From the NCBI RefSeq assembly GCF_029227915.1, contig NC_079882.1, forward strand, positions 8,434,001-8,498,000: 64,000 nt of DNA. The letters run 5' to 3'. Made by a program: the position numbers and the translations under genes. Shown here piece by piece: positions 1-11,672 of the stretch. This DNA comes from Hydractinia symbiolongicarpus (lineage: Eukaryota > Cnidaria > Hydrozoa > Anthoathecata > Hydractiniidae). Numbering within the stretch: position 1 is the first letter of the stretch; each line of letters opens with the position of its first letter. The notes beneath the pieces are model-generated. The model saw nothing but the letters and a program-made list of their open reading frames with translations, did no database searches and was not told the DNA's origin.

Positions 1-1128
1 TTTGCCATGTTCTTTTGGTCATAAATATTAGACCATATTTTAATGATTTTTGGACATTGGAATTAGTTGTTATAAGTTTATTAGAAAATGTTAATAAAGA
101 ATAAGTTAAAAAACAAATTTGATTTTAGACTTAGCATTACAGACAGAAGTTCCTGAATATGAAATCCCTGTTTCATAACAGCAAATATTAACATAGCTAT
201 TAACGTTTGTTTCAGGAACAATAAATTGATAAAAAAATTAACAAGCGCAGATTTTGAAATAGATAAAAAAAGCTCTAAACTCCTTATTTTTATGAGTTAT
301 GTATTTTGCTTTGAATATGATGTTTTTAGGAACCTTCTGAGCAATTTTGCACATTTTTTTATTTTCGGGACACAAAATTGATAAAAACATAACACTTTGA
401 AGGTACAAAATTGTTAGGTTTTATCAGCTTGTGAAAACAAAAAGAGATAACTATTTTTTTGTAATTATTTTATATAAGAATACAGTTAACTGGAACAATA
501 CTGAATATATATCCCGTGTAGAGCAAAATTGTGATAATTTCTTAACAAATCTGAATCGGGATATTATTATTTGCATACACTCCACTTCTAGGTTTTTTGT
601 TATCAAATCCTGTCCAATTCATTCATACATAGTAAACATAGTATGGTAAACATACATAGTAAACATTGTCAACCATATGTGGTAGTAATCATTTATGCAC
701 CTAATACTCAATGAGTCTAACATAACAGTCTAAAAAAACTTAAAAAGGCAATAATAAAGTAGAGTTTGGTGATGTAAATTGTTAAGATTTTATCATTATA
801 TTACTCCTAAAATTGTTTTTAGGTATTATTAAATAAGACTTGATATGATTTTAATGCTCTTTACAAAATACAGGACATTTATCTAATTGAAAAATGATTG
901 TGACATTTTTATAATTTCTTTGGCATTTTGACCAACTTAGCTTTTGAAGAACAAGCATATGCAGCATCATCTCTGAAAATGTTAGCAAACAAGGAGGATT
1001 TATAAACAAATTATAAAGGAAATTTTCAAATCATTGTCCGATATTTATAAACTTGTTCAAGAATGTTTTATTAAAAAAACAAACATATCATATAAGTTTT
1101 TTTGTTAGTTTTCCTTCAAAACATTTAC

Positions 1129-4100
1129 CTTTTTTGATATTTGCATGGTCAGTTGTAACACCTTGACGCAAACCTTGCATACTAAACAAAAAAAGATAAA
1201 AATATGTTAGTCAAACTCACACACCTGGCTGCCCTGGTCATAATGTTTAAAATACTAAATAGGGTTAACCTATTCGGTTTTTAAAACCTAATATGACCAG
1301 GGCAGCTGATTCTGCCCCTCCATACCTTTTGATATGCTTGTACAAATTAAATAAAAACTTAGCACACTTATAGTATGTCACAAAAGAAACAAATTGGCAG
1401 CAAATTTTTTCTATTTATCTCAGCACTTTTTCTGTGACGTCATGAGAATTAATTTAATTCTGGACCCAATTTTAACATTCTGGTTATAGTTACTGACAGC
1501 CAAATAAAATTTATACAACATATTTTCCAGGTTTTATATAATTTACATGAAAAAACCCGCCAAAGATTGCCCGAAAATTCGATTTTCATGGAGTTTCCAG
1601 TATAATCCTAAAAAATTGGGAAAACGAATTAATCACATGTCTATATTTACAGAATGATCCCCTTGATAAAATAAAGTTGTGTTCTAAGTTTCATATTCTA
1701 AGGATAAGCCTAACAAGAGTTATTACATTTTCCAGTTGTTTTTAAAGGGGCACTTTTAAAGGGGCACTCCAATGTAAAAAAATATTTGAAAAAATGTTAT
1801 TTTGATAAGACAATACATAAATTGTCAATATAAACCTTTTACAATCGTTAAAAATCTTTATTTATATCTTAATCGGGTCTGTAAACATCTTCGATTTCAA
1901 ATAAATTTGCAAGGTCGCGTAAAGTCGCGAGGATTAGGTCCGAATAGATGAGCATATGTCACATCGTGCAGAAAGTCTGTGAGCTCAGCAGCACACCTTC
2001 TAAAAGTTTGTTTACTTACTGTTTACATTGTTAGTTGATAAAACGTCTTGTAATAATGACAAAAATTATAACTCAGAAAACTTAGATTCGGATAATTCTC
2101 TTCATGAAAAAGCAAAGCTACAGCCATGCGACTTCGACACTCTTGTGTCTCAATAGGGAGAAATTAATAATGATGCAAAGTTATGAGGTGTCTTTTACTG
2201 ACTCAAAGCAACGTTCTTAGCAAAATATTTTCTTTTTAAAGAAATAAAAAGTATATTTAATCGCTTTTTTTACAATCTTTTCGTCAAAAAACTTTATCAT
2301 TTGCTTTAGTAAAAAATCTTTCTTACTTTACAAGCCAATACTTTACCTACTTTCTTACTTTACAAGCCAATTTATTTTTATTTTACAGTTCAGCAATATT
2401 TTTCTACACATGCTTTCTTGCACACAAATGCAAACAAATTTTATGTAACGTTAAAACTTTCTCCATTGAAATGCATGATTGAAAGATAGAATAATGTTCG
2501 TGTCGTGATAAGTTGGTAAAACGAGGGCATTAATATTGTATAAATAAAAATAATCCTTATGATTATGGTATAGGTCATAAATGCATTGCAGAAGCTACTT
2601 ATTTATAAGTGATTGTTTTGACAAAGCTGTTTTAGAAACTGCATTATCAGCATTACATGCAGCCTTAAACAGTAACAAAGATTGAGGAAAATGGGTACAT
2701 TTTACCCCCTGGTAGGTTCTTCTTTCAAAAAAGCTTCTTTTTTAAAAAACAAAGAATAGAAATTTTTGAAGATATTATTTCGGTTTGTCTGTTCAGTATT
2801 CATATTTTACTGTGGAAAGTTTATCATTTCTTGAACATGATTTCTTGAACATGTTCAAGAAATGATAAACTTTCCACAGTAAAAGAATAGAAACTTGAGC
2901 GCTACGACAGATACATGTGTAACTAGGAAACTTTTTTTTTGTTCGCTAGCTAAAATGGCATTTTTACGAAGTGGCAATATTTTAATATAAAAGTTTATTT
3001 CCTGGAGATCTCATTTAAAAGAACTATCTGTAAAGTGCGACAAGCAAATTTAAAAATTTTGATCACTTGGTAGATCACCTGTACGACATATTTTATTTAG
3101 CTATTTTTGTTATTTCTTTTTAGCAGACAGGATACCGTGAAAATTGACTTCTTTACACTTCTCTGATTGTTTGGTACATCGAAACGCAGACAACTCACCA
3201 TTTTTTAAAGATTTAAACGTAAATCACAGACAAAAAGGAATTTAAATGTAAGCTATAGGTCTTAACATGAACGTTCTCTCCACTCGCTTAACCTTTCTGC
3301 ACAATGTGATGTCTTTATTGATAATCGGGTCCAGTCCTAAATGAACTCGTGCCTGTCTGTTTTTTTTATGAGAAAAAAATTGAATATGCGAAGGCTAGTA
3401 CAACAATTTTAAATAAGGAAAACAACTGAAGCAAGTTCTTTTTTTTTCTTATGCTTTTCTGAATATGTATAAAAGAAAAAAGTGATATTTACTGGAGTTC
3501 CCCTTTAAGTAATAGTAAAAACTTATAGGATTCAAGCGGTATTAGATTAGATTAGGTATTAAATTTGAGTTGCAGGTGCATAATAGATAAATTCAAAAAC
3601 TCAGTAAGTATCAAAACAATAGCAAAAAGGAGTTTTTAAAAACCCATCTGCACCCCCAGATCGAATAGCGTTAAAATAGACCGTAAGAGGCACAATAACA
3701 TATTTCTGTAATAACATAGAAAGTTGAATTAATAAGCACAGCATTATTCCCCAAATTGACTACTACACGCATGAGACTTGAAGATTCAATGTAGTTTTAT
3801 TTTTCACCTTTTGCCACTGTAAAGACGTAACTCACTCATGCAAAATTCTAATCAGTAGCACATTCTATTATACAAAATGTGCTTTTTATAGATTTCAGAA
3901 AATATAATATGCCTAATATATTTTACAGGAATTATACCTCAAAGCTCCAACACGTCCTGAACCTTCCACAGTTTTTGCACCCCATCTTTGTTCTTCTTCG
4001 CTGACATCATTCTAAAAATAAAAACATTTGTACTGCTCCATCTTGGCTCAAATTGCAGTTTAGCCTTTCTGTATTTTTTCTATGATTCCTTTGCCATAAT

Positions 4101-7100
4101 AATAATTTATATCTGGCCTTCCTTTTTTTATAGGTAGACTTATTGCATCTTATAACCTAACAGCACGAACAAAGAACTCAATTGTATTCCAAATTTAGAA
4201 AAGCAGACAAAAATTAGATTTCCAAACAACACTTGGCCATATATGTAAGATTCTTTGTTCAATGTATATTTTGGCATTCTACTATATACATGTACACAAA
4301 AAGATCTCAAGCTCGAGTTTTTAATTTTGTTTTCATGTTTTCATGTAACAGTATTAATATGCAACACAAACTGTCCTGGAAAAAAGTATATAACCAACAA
4401 AGAGTAAAAATGTAAGCTCAGTTAGCAACGTGTTACTAGCACCTGCAATCCTCTTGGACATATCCTTTACATATTATTTTCTCTAGTATATGAATTATTA
4501 GCAGCTAACGATATTATTTTTAAAAAAATAAAAAAAGATATATATAGCTAATCCATTTTCTTATTTTTGTTTAAACACAAAAAAACACAGATATTGAAAA
4601 ATAGCTGAAAAATAATGTAACAAAAGAGATTAAAGACTACAAATGCAAAAACAGAAACCTTAGCAAATTTAAGAAAAAATTTCCTTTGGTAAAAAATTTC
4701 CTTCGATAAAAAATTATTTTTTTTTAATAATTATGTACTTCAAGGTACACTAAAGTTTCTCAAGATTGTCTTGTGTAGGTTATTGTTGTTTGAACAATAA
4801 GTTTCCCTGATTTATTCATCTTTTAGCAATGTATATATTTGTTTTGTGTAGAAAACAACAGTATATTATGAGTAATATAGATGAATCCAGTTGTTTGCTT
4901 TTGCAGTAAGCTTTCTCGGGTTTTGGTATATCTGTGGCAGGAAATAAGATGGATACACTAGGTGAAGCATAGTTATTTTTACTAATCTTTTCACTTGAAG
5001 GCATTGTTGAGATTTTAAGGAATTAATCTACACTTAATAATAGTTTAAAACCTTAAAAGATCTGTCAGTGAAAAGAAATCAGCAGGAAAAGACCATCAAA
5101 TCCTAGCATCTCTTTTCCTGTCAAGCAATAACAGATCTCACTGTTGAAAAATTACGAAATAACCTCGCACAGGAATTTACCTTTATTTTTTTGGTTGTGC
5201 TTATAAGCACAAGCTTACAATCGGACTGTACTGTATATAAACAATTTACAGACTTGTCAAGTTTTAATGTTCAGTGTCTAGAGTCAAATTCTATGGTTAG
5301 GTTTGCCTGAAAATGCGTCGAGGACAGATTTATGATTTGGATCTACCAAAACAATTTTAAGATCTTTTTTAAACTTAAATTTGTCTGATTAACTATTTTT
5401 GTTTTCTCTTAGGAGAAACGTACACCGTGTTTTTTATTCTGAGGTAAATTGTGCAAAAAAAAAAGAAAAGGTAAAATAGTATAAAACTAGTCAATAAGGC
5501 CCATGAAAAAATCCACTTATGCAAAAAAAAAATGAAAAAGGCATCATTTGAATTTTGATGACATCAGCAATGACTTCTTGTTGCACACAGAAATCATTTT
5601 TGCGATTTTTCAGCTGTTACCTGTATTAAGTAGAGCTTAAAACGCTGATCAAAATAACATATAGAATTTTGCAGTTTTGATGGGCATTTGTAGTTTTGAT
5701 GGGCAGTTACAGTAAGGAGATACAAGAGTTTAAAAATATTGCTGATGTTAGCACCATCAAGGCACACATTTTTTATAAAAATTCAACTGCTGCCTATTGT
5801 GGAAAGCGTGAAATACTGATAAAAAAATATAAAGGATCATGTGTTTTTGACAAACAGTTGAAGAGATATGAGGTAAAGGGTTTTGATGTCATCTTTAACC
5901 TGTCTGTTTTTAAACAGGTGGCTTGACCTATAGCTTTAAAAAATTGGTCCTAATTTGGTCCCAAGTAGTCTCTAGTAACCCACACAGGAGATGTTAGTTA
6001 TTTCCACTAGTTTCTAAGTTATTTAGCCTTAAACTTACACTGACGTTGTGGCGTGAGATGTAGGCAGTTAACAAATAAGACATACTTTTTTCAGCAAATT
6101 TAAAGGAAAATGAACACCATCCACTATGCCTGCTGCAAACACATAGTATTGTTATATTTGGCGATTTGGTTCAGCTTTGTTGCCGTAGTGATGATTGACA
6201 TTTGGCTTAATTGACAAATCGCATTTGTGCTACATCCGCCATTTTTAAAATTTCGCTGGGTGAAAACAAACCTAGTTCGTAGGGGCAAGAATGCTCAAAA
6301 ATGTGAAAATGAAAGAATATATAATTAGCCAATTAAAGGTGATCACAATAAAAATCTGGCTGGACATGATGCTTAGCTATCTAGATTTTGCTCCAAAAAT
6401 GATCTTCGTTCAAACTTTCTAACATTGTTTTAAAACTCCAAAATGTGTCTAGCTCTGCACTCTCTTCACCTACAATCCTGGCCAAAATTGGTTGAGAAAA
6501 GGCCAAACACATGTGGATTTATTATCTTTATTATCATTATTTTTGTTTCTGTCGTCCCATGTGTAGAGATTCTCTGTTTTGTTGACATAAAGTAGCCAGC
6601 AAAATTGTGGTATGTGTATACTATAACAGTGCAGGTTTTCACTTATAGAATAGTAGCTAGTTTCCAGTCCCCCTCTCCCCCCATTTCAATGTTGAAGTCA
6701 TTGTCACAGTTTGAAAAATGCAGTTGGCCACTCAACCCACAGCCAACCATTGGCTTTAACATTGTCACAGTTTGGAAAATGCAGTTGGCCACTTAACTCA
6801 CAGCCAGCCATTGAAATGGGGGGAGAGGGGGGCTTGCATCTTTGTTTATCTTATATATAAGCTTATGTTGCATTGGAAATTTTATCAACAATTTTGGCCA
6901 GGATTGTAGAATATGGAAACTTTTCCCTTCCAAAAAAATTGTATGACGTCAAATGGAATCGCCGAATATGAGATTGAGATAATTTAAATGGCAAACTGGT
7001 GTAGCATATAGGTATTTCTCAGGCTAAAAAGCAGATGGAGTGCAAATAAATATATATAAAAGGCTCATGTTAATAAGGACAAGAGTGAAATTAAAAAGGT

Positions 7101-7542
7101 GTAGCTAGATATATAAGATTGTCCTGTGTAACTATGGTTCCTGTTAAATGTGCGTAAATCAAGTACTTGTCAATGCATCACAAGGTAAATACTACTGATT
7201 TTAGTGAAGTGGCAAGATTGTATATACCATTGTATGTTAATAAACAACAGGTCCAGTGCCACATATGATTAAAGAAATCAAGTTAGTTAGCAACTTATGC
7301 TGAAATAATTAAAATTTGCTTTTTAATTTTGTGCTCATCTATATTATAAGTAAGAAAACGTTTAGTTCTCATATGATAGTTTTTCAACAGTTTTTAGATC
7401 TTCCTAAAATTGGAGGCAGTTTCTGCCTAACAAACTGCATATATTGTTAAAAAGTGAAAGCTCTTACCACAAAATCAGGATCAGTTTCCCAATTATCATC
7501 ATCATCAACCTCAACCTTAACGTCAACGCCAGCTCTCCACAT
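1129..7542 (-). CDS. CTTN: Cortactin, N-terminal coding exons (partial gene)
   Basis: Cortactin binds the Arp2/3 complex through its acidic N-terminus and F-actin through later repeats, supporting branched actin at the cell cortex. Three minus-strand exons join in frame: 7542-7468 (ATG, 25 codons), 4011-3938 and 1181-1129, each with AG/GT borders. The first encodes an acidic stretch ending DNWETDPDFV, which holds the DDW-type Arp2/3-binding motif. The second opens NDVSEEEQRWGAKTVEGSG, closely matching the family's signature. The third, with GLRQGVTTDHANIKK, fits the end of the N-terminal acidic region just before the cortactin repeats. The repeats and SH3 domain must lie beyond the left edge. 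The related gene HCLS1 shares this N-terminus, but outside vertebrates a single cortactin gene is expected. Introns contain a MITE and a TTAA element. Confidence 0.87.
1228..1306. repeat. Short foldback repeat
   Basis: Two 15-base arms (1228-1242 and 1292-1306, gctgccctggtcata and its complement) flank about 50 bases. It lies in CTTN intron 2, just upstream of the third coding exon on the gene's strand. It is probably a tiny MITE or a MITE end; no target duplication was identified. Confidence 0.5.
1756..3508. mobile_element. Non-autonomous TTAA-flanked DNA transposon
   Basis: Inverted ends AGGGGCACTCCAATGTAAA (left) and AGGGGAACTCCAGTAAATA (complement of the right) lie directly inside TTAA on both sides (1756-1759 and 3505-3508). 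TTAA target duplications are typical of piggyBac and Kolobok elements; the superfamily cannot be decided here. No transposase reading frame is visible, so it would need enzymes in trans. The first bases are repeated just outside (1742-1752), suggesting a nested or duplicated end. The element lies in CTTN intron 2 and contains the LINE-derived hairpin at 2767-2884. Confidence 0.55.
2767..2884. repeat. LINE-Penelope junction fragment with perfect 35-bp hairpin
   Basis: Positions 2767-2802 match the start of the LINE RT segment near 25445-25480; the minus strand reads [12 protein letters not shown] in both places. The bases that follow, starting tactgtggaaagtttatc, also match the sequence that follows at 25484 onward. 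Here that second part forms a perfect palindrome: arms 2805-2839 and 2850-2884 with a 10-base loop. It looks like a fragment of a composite retroelement whose end was copied in inverted form. Confidence 0.7.
6471..6908. mobile_element. Tc1/mariner-like MITE with internal foldback
   Basis: The ends are TACAATCCTGGCCAAAATTG and its near-perfect complement, with TA at the outer edge as in Tc1/mariner elements. The GGCCAAAAT block is typical of that superfamily. Inside, a second inverted pair (a C-rich run at 6669-6691 and a G-rich run at 6809-6832) brackets two direct copies of a roughly 50-base unit containing tgtcacagtttg and gcagttggccac. It has no coding capacity. It lies in intron 1 of CTTN. 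Confidence 0.7.
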
Positions 7543-8571
7543 AGTATTTAGTGTTACAAATTAAAAAGGGATGATAGCAGTGATAAAAAGGCACAATCGA
7601 TGAATTTTTACAGATGTCTTTCACAATCGAAATGGAAACTACTTCTCCCGGTTTCAAAAGGGTGGATGATAATCTCGATCTTTCGGATCAAAATGCTGGC
7701 CGTTTGTGTTTTGACATTGATATCGATAAAGCAAATAATATTTAATCGGAACAAAATCGGGAAAGTAAAATTACAAATCCAAAACAAAAACTTTTTTGCA
7801 ACTTTTTTCCTGAACCGGCAATTATATTGTTTCAAAAATGCGACTTGAATTTTTTTGCTTTTATAAAGTATTGCTTTGCAAATTTTAGTACATCTGTCAA
7901 AAACACAAGTATAATACCATTAAAGCAACAGTTAACGTCCAAACTTGCTGCACCGCAAAATATCGCCGGAAGGCTGAGTTTTATCAAAGAATTATTTCCC
8001 AAAATTTTAAGGATATTCTTCTAATAGCGTTAAGTCCCCAAAAGTATTAAGAAAAAAAACTTTTGTTATGTTGTCATAATATATGTGCGTTTATTAGCAT
8101 CTTACGGCATAAAAATTTAGTACCTTATTGTCAATCACCCTTCTTATACAGTGCCGTAACCACAATAATTTTGGAGTGAAGTCGGGCACCGATTTAAAAA
8201 TTTTTTAAATTTACATCTCTAGATTGGCGAAAAATGCCTTTCCAGACGTCAAAGTTCTCATGGTTCAATTTTAAAAATTATGATAAATGTTTCGATATTT
8301 TTAAAATTTAGAAAAGCTGCATGGTTTAATTGGCATCAAAAATTAGATAAAAGTTTCCATCAGAAACCAAAAGATAGAAAGAGAGACATATTTACATTAC
8401 ACGACTACAATAATATAAAAGAAGATACGAAAACCAGAGATTATAACGGTGCTGGCACATTTTAGAAAATTTACATCGCATTTGGACTTACGCTGTCACC
8501 CCTCCTAAAACATTCAGTGATGTGACCATGAGTAGAAGATCTGTTCTATGTTTTCATTTCGGTAACTCCTG

Positions 8572-8602
<31 letters not shown>

Positions 8603-8760
8603 TTTTTATCATTTCTCTTTCTTTTTTTCTAGAAGGGAAATTATTGGGAGGAGGGAGAGGAACTTATAATCTAAAACTGAGAGCTCTATGTTTTAAGGAG
8701 GAGAAGGAGGATATTGCATCTCAAAACTTCTCAGAAGTTCGTGTCAGTTGACTTTTCATG
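7543..8760. other. CTTN upstream region, no gene seen
   Basis: This stretch covers the cortactin 5' leader and presumed promoter on the minus strand, then spacer up to the pogo element. Short open frames on both strands at 7600-8024 and 8280-8465 match no family I know and lack splice partners. No clear core promoter motif was found. The only distinct feature is the CT microsatellite listed separately. Confidence 0.5.
8572..8600. repeat. (CT)n microsatellite
   Basis: A run of about 14 CT dinucleotides ends in a pyrimidine-rich tract. Its complement is a GA repeat, a common promoter-proximal sequence in animals, but it lies about 1 kb upstream of the CTTN start codon and no function can be claimed. 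Confidence 0.9.
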
Positions 8761-9065
8761 TACAGTAGACTCCCGGTTATTCGAACCTGCACTTATTCGA
8801 ATAATTCGGTTATTCGAAGTGAGATGGCGTTCCCCTTGGATCTGCTTACCCAACTCAGGCAAAAACACTCTCGGTTATTCGAACTTCAGTTATTCGAATA
8901 ATTCGGTTATTCGAAGTGATTTTTATTCCCCTAGGGGCCAATTATAGGCTAAGTCACCCTCAGTTATTCGAATTTTTCTTATTGGGAGATCGTCGAGTGA
9001 GAACATTGATTTTCTGCGATTAAAACACTTTTTTTCTTCAAAAAATCAGGTTTCAATATTCATGG

Positions 9066-9501
9066 CTATTTACACTCTTCAAGCAATTTCTTCAAAAGTT
9101 CAATATTCTCCTTCGGTCCAGAGAATTGAAGCAAACAGGGGATCCTCAATCCCTTATCATCTCCAAAGTTAGTTCTTTTCCCTGTCACTTTTACTTTGCA
9201 AGTACACAACATCTCTGACTTCAAAAAGTAAAATATCGTTTTGGCAAATTTTCCTGTTTTTCCTTTAGGCAAATGACCAACAATATCTCCTTTTTTAGCA
9301 GACCGCCACTGCATATTTGTCTATGTCGTTTGTTGGTTCCATTTTAGCTTCTAGGACTTCACCAATAACAGCGTTCCATTTCTTTTGATACTCATGATAT
9401 CCCATAACGGTTGAGTTACTCTCATAATACTTGATAAGAATGATTTCTATCGGCTGTGTTTCGTTGATTATCATTGAAACAAGATCCATTGTAATTTTCA
9501 C
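9066..9501 (-). pseudogene. HIRAN-like domain protein, frameshifted remnant in pogo element
   Basis: Two overlapping minus-strand frames join into one domain. The first ends with GYHEYQKKWNAVIGEVLEAK and EPTNDIDKYAVAV; the second continues KKGDIVGHLPKGKTGKFAKT and finishes with RIPCLLQFSG. This order (a Y-W-x-IGE start, a D-YAVAV core, a VGHLP loop, then a late beta strand) resembles HIRAN-like proteins that are frequent in cnidarian and fish genomes. HIRAN domains bind DNA 3' ends in HLTF. A one-base frame change at a TAAAAAA run near 9305 breaks the frame. The gene lies antisense to the transposase remnant inside the same inverted repeats, so it may be transposon cargo. The family call rests on pattern recognition. 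Confidence 0.6.
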
Positions 9502-9717
9502 TTCTTCGTCCTAATTGTGGTGTGACTGCTTTGTTGTTGTGTTGTTTCGTTTCGTTTTATAACATTCGAACGTTTTAAAAGGATTATTCAAAGTTCGAAC
9601 GTTTCCTTTGATTTTCAAACGTTTCATCTAATTTTCGAACGTTTCGAAAGCTCGATTAAAAAACAAGTGGGTGGATGTAAACAAACTTTTTAAAGGCTCT
9701 TCAAATCCACATTAAAG

Positions 9718-10241
9718 ATGGCAACCGCTCAGACAACGTCAAGGAAGAAAACTGTTCTGACGATCAAAAATATCTTGCTTTGAAAGAGCTTGAAAAAGAA
9801 GGAACAACTAAAAAGTCTATTGCTAAAAAGTATGGTGTCCCACCTAACACACTTTCATACTGGGTTAAGAATAAAAGTGACATTTTTACCAAGTATGAAT
9901 CAGGCCAGTATGGAGTTAAAAGACAAAAGCTTTCTTCCGGAAAATACGATAACATTGATAAAGCAGTTTACAAGTGGTTCGTTAACGCTCGTGAAAAAAC
10001 TGTGCCGATTAGTGGTCAAATCATTCGAGAAAAAGCATTGGATTTTGCAAAGCAATTCAACGAACCTGATTTTAAAGCTTCAGAAGGCTGGCTAGACAGA
10101 TGGAAGTACAGACAAAACATCATTTACAGAATTATTTCTGGAGAGGAAAAGTCTTGTACACCAGGGAAGACAGCAAGCTGGGAAGAAACACACCTGCCAA
10201 CCATTAAACAATGTAGCATTAAAGATTTTTTGAAGAGTTGA
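9718..10241 (+). pseudogene. Pogo/Tigger transposase N-terminal half, broken
   Basis: An ATG at 9718 opens a short frame with RKKTVLTIK, then a one-base frame change near 9768 leads into LALKELEKEGTTKKSIAKKY. From there the frame is open to a stop at 10239-10241. It encodes a psq/CENP-B-type helix-turn-helix (KKSIAKKYGVPPNTLSYW), then a Tc5-type DNA-binding domain (ISGQIIREKALDFAKQF, then FKASEGWLDRWKYR). It ends after SIKDFLKS, where intact relatives continue into the DDE nuclease. No DDE motif follows before the right end. This is therefore a DNA-binding half-transposase, possibly able to occupy related ends if it were expressed. Confidence 0.82.
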
Positions 10242-10520
10242 ACTCCTTGTATTTACTAGATACATTTTCTTTATAACTTTCATATTTTAAAACCTGTTAA
10301 CAATTTGTTCAAATTTATTCTTTCTTCAAAAAGTAAAAATTCTTTGTGTTTACACGCTCAACTGAACCACAATGCCTCAATTACTTAAGAAAAGTCCATC
10401 CCATTAAGGTTAAGTTGAAAATCTGGCGGGAAAACGAATTTTTCAGTTATTCGAACTCCCGGTTATTGGAAGTAAATTCTTATCCCCCTTGAGGCTTCGA
10501 ATAACCGGGAGTCTACTGTA

Positions 10521-11577
10521 CTTTTTAAATTCTTCGCTAAAGATCGGCTGACTTAACACTACGTTTAATCAGCAGCAGATTATTTTAATTATTCAAAACT
10601 AATTTTATCAAAAGCTTAAATCAGTCGACCTTCGAAATATGTTTTTTAATGTGCGAATCCGTTTTATCATAACAAACAAATTGGAAGATTGTTCATATGA
10701 TAATATTTACATTATTCAATGACGATGACTGAACAGATGAGTGGTAATACTTTAAAAATTGGAAGATGTTAGCTTTTTATACTCAAGAAACTGAAAGCAA
10801 AACTATAAACCGACAAGTTATTTTAAAAACGCTAAAAAACTAGAGAAGAGGGATAATAAGTACTAACAGATCAAGGTCTTTCCCAAAACAATTTTTAAAT
10901 ATTGGGACCTTTCTAGGGCATTTTTATATTTTATCTCCTGACATTCCCACGACCCATACAACAACTAAAACAAAAACAACAACAACAACAATAACAATAA
11001 CCCAATATTTCGGTGTTTTACTGCAAAGTTTGTTATATATTTACAAGCAATTCCAGAGATGAAAGATTACTAAATTACAAACTGAACCATATACCAGTTA
11101 CTAATACGTTTAATTAATAATAAAAAAAACTTTACCATTGAAATGTCTCACATATTTTTTGTTTGCTCTACCTTATTTCTTTCAGAAGAAAGTAATAAAA
11201 ACAAAAACTTCGCTAAATTTACCAGGGTTGCCACGCTTTTAATGGAGTCAAATTTGAGGAGATTTTAGTACTTTCGACGAGAATTTTTAGGCTGCTTAAA
11301 GGTTGACCCCACAAGTGAAAAACAGTGCATGCGTATATTTCTATACCCCTGCAGTGTTTTTTATGCATTTTGAAAATAAAAATGTGTCAAACCGTAAAGT
11401 TTTATAAAAAAAAATTAGGAGATTGGAGGAGAAAGTTGTTACTTTTGGAGGAGATTAAAAAAGAAAGTTGTTAAATGTTTACTTTTGCAGGAAATTTAAA
11501 TGGAGAAAAATTGAGGAGTTTTGAGGTGTGACAACTCTGCTTAAAAAAAATCTTCCCTACATAAGAGTATATACAAG
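10521..11577. other. Spacer downstream of USP8, no gene seen
   Basis: AT-rich sequence lies between the pogo element and the USP8 polyadenylation signal. It includes a short AAC/AAT-rich simple repeat near 10961-11000 and the MITE-like element at 11223-11539. No coding exon was recognised on either strand. Confidence 0.6.
11223..11539. mobile_element. Probable small MITE
   Basis: The ends are CAGGGTTGCCACGC and, as complement of the right end, CAGAGTTGTCACAC. The interior repeats variants of 'ttggaggagatt' (near 11256, 11410, 11440 and 11510). There is no reading frame of note, and no target duplication could be fixed, so the superfamily is unknown. Confidence 0.45.
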
Positions 11578-11583
11578 TTTATT
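11578..11583 (-). promoter_or_regulatory. USP8 polyadenylation signal AATAAA
   Basis: The minus strand reads AATAAA about 90 bases beyond the USP8 stop codon at 11673-11675. Position and consensus fit the transcript end. Other AT-rich hexamers nearby cannot be excluded. Confidence 0.6.
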
Positions 11584-11672
11584 TTAATTTAAACCGATCC
11601 GTAAATATTAGCCATAGTGGGCATGGCACGGTCGTTAATGTTGATATTATTCGGATATGTTTGATAACTTCA

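Larger units (their letters stand above)
8761..10520. mobile_element. Pogo/Tigger-like DNA transposon, internally deleted
   Basis: A perfect 24-base terminal inverted repeat begins TACAGTAGACTCCCGGTTAT (8761-8784, complement at 10497-10520), the classic Tigger/pogo end with a TA target site. Subterminal copies of ttattcgaa and cggttattcgaa recur inside both ends, likely transposase binding sites. The body carries the N-terminal half of a pogo transposase on the plus strand and a HIRAN-like gene remnant on the minus strand. The DDE catalytic domain is absent, so this 1.76-kb copy cannot move by itself. It sits between CTTN and USP8. Confidence 0.88.

Noticed and set aside
5696-5926. 76-codon plus-strand open frame in CTTN intron 1
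   Set aside because: No known motif; length is within chance for the number of frames examined.
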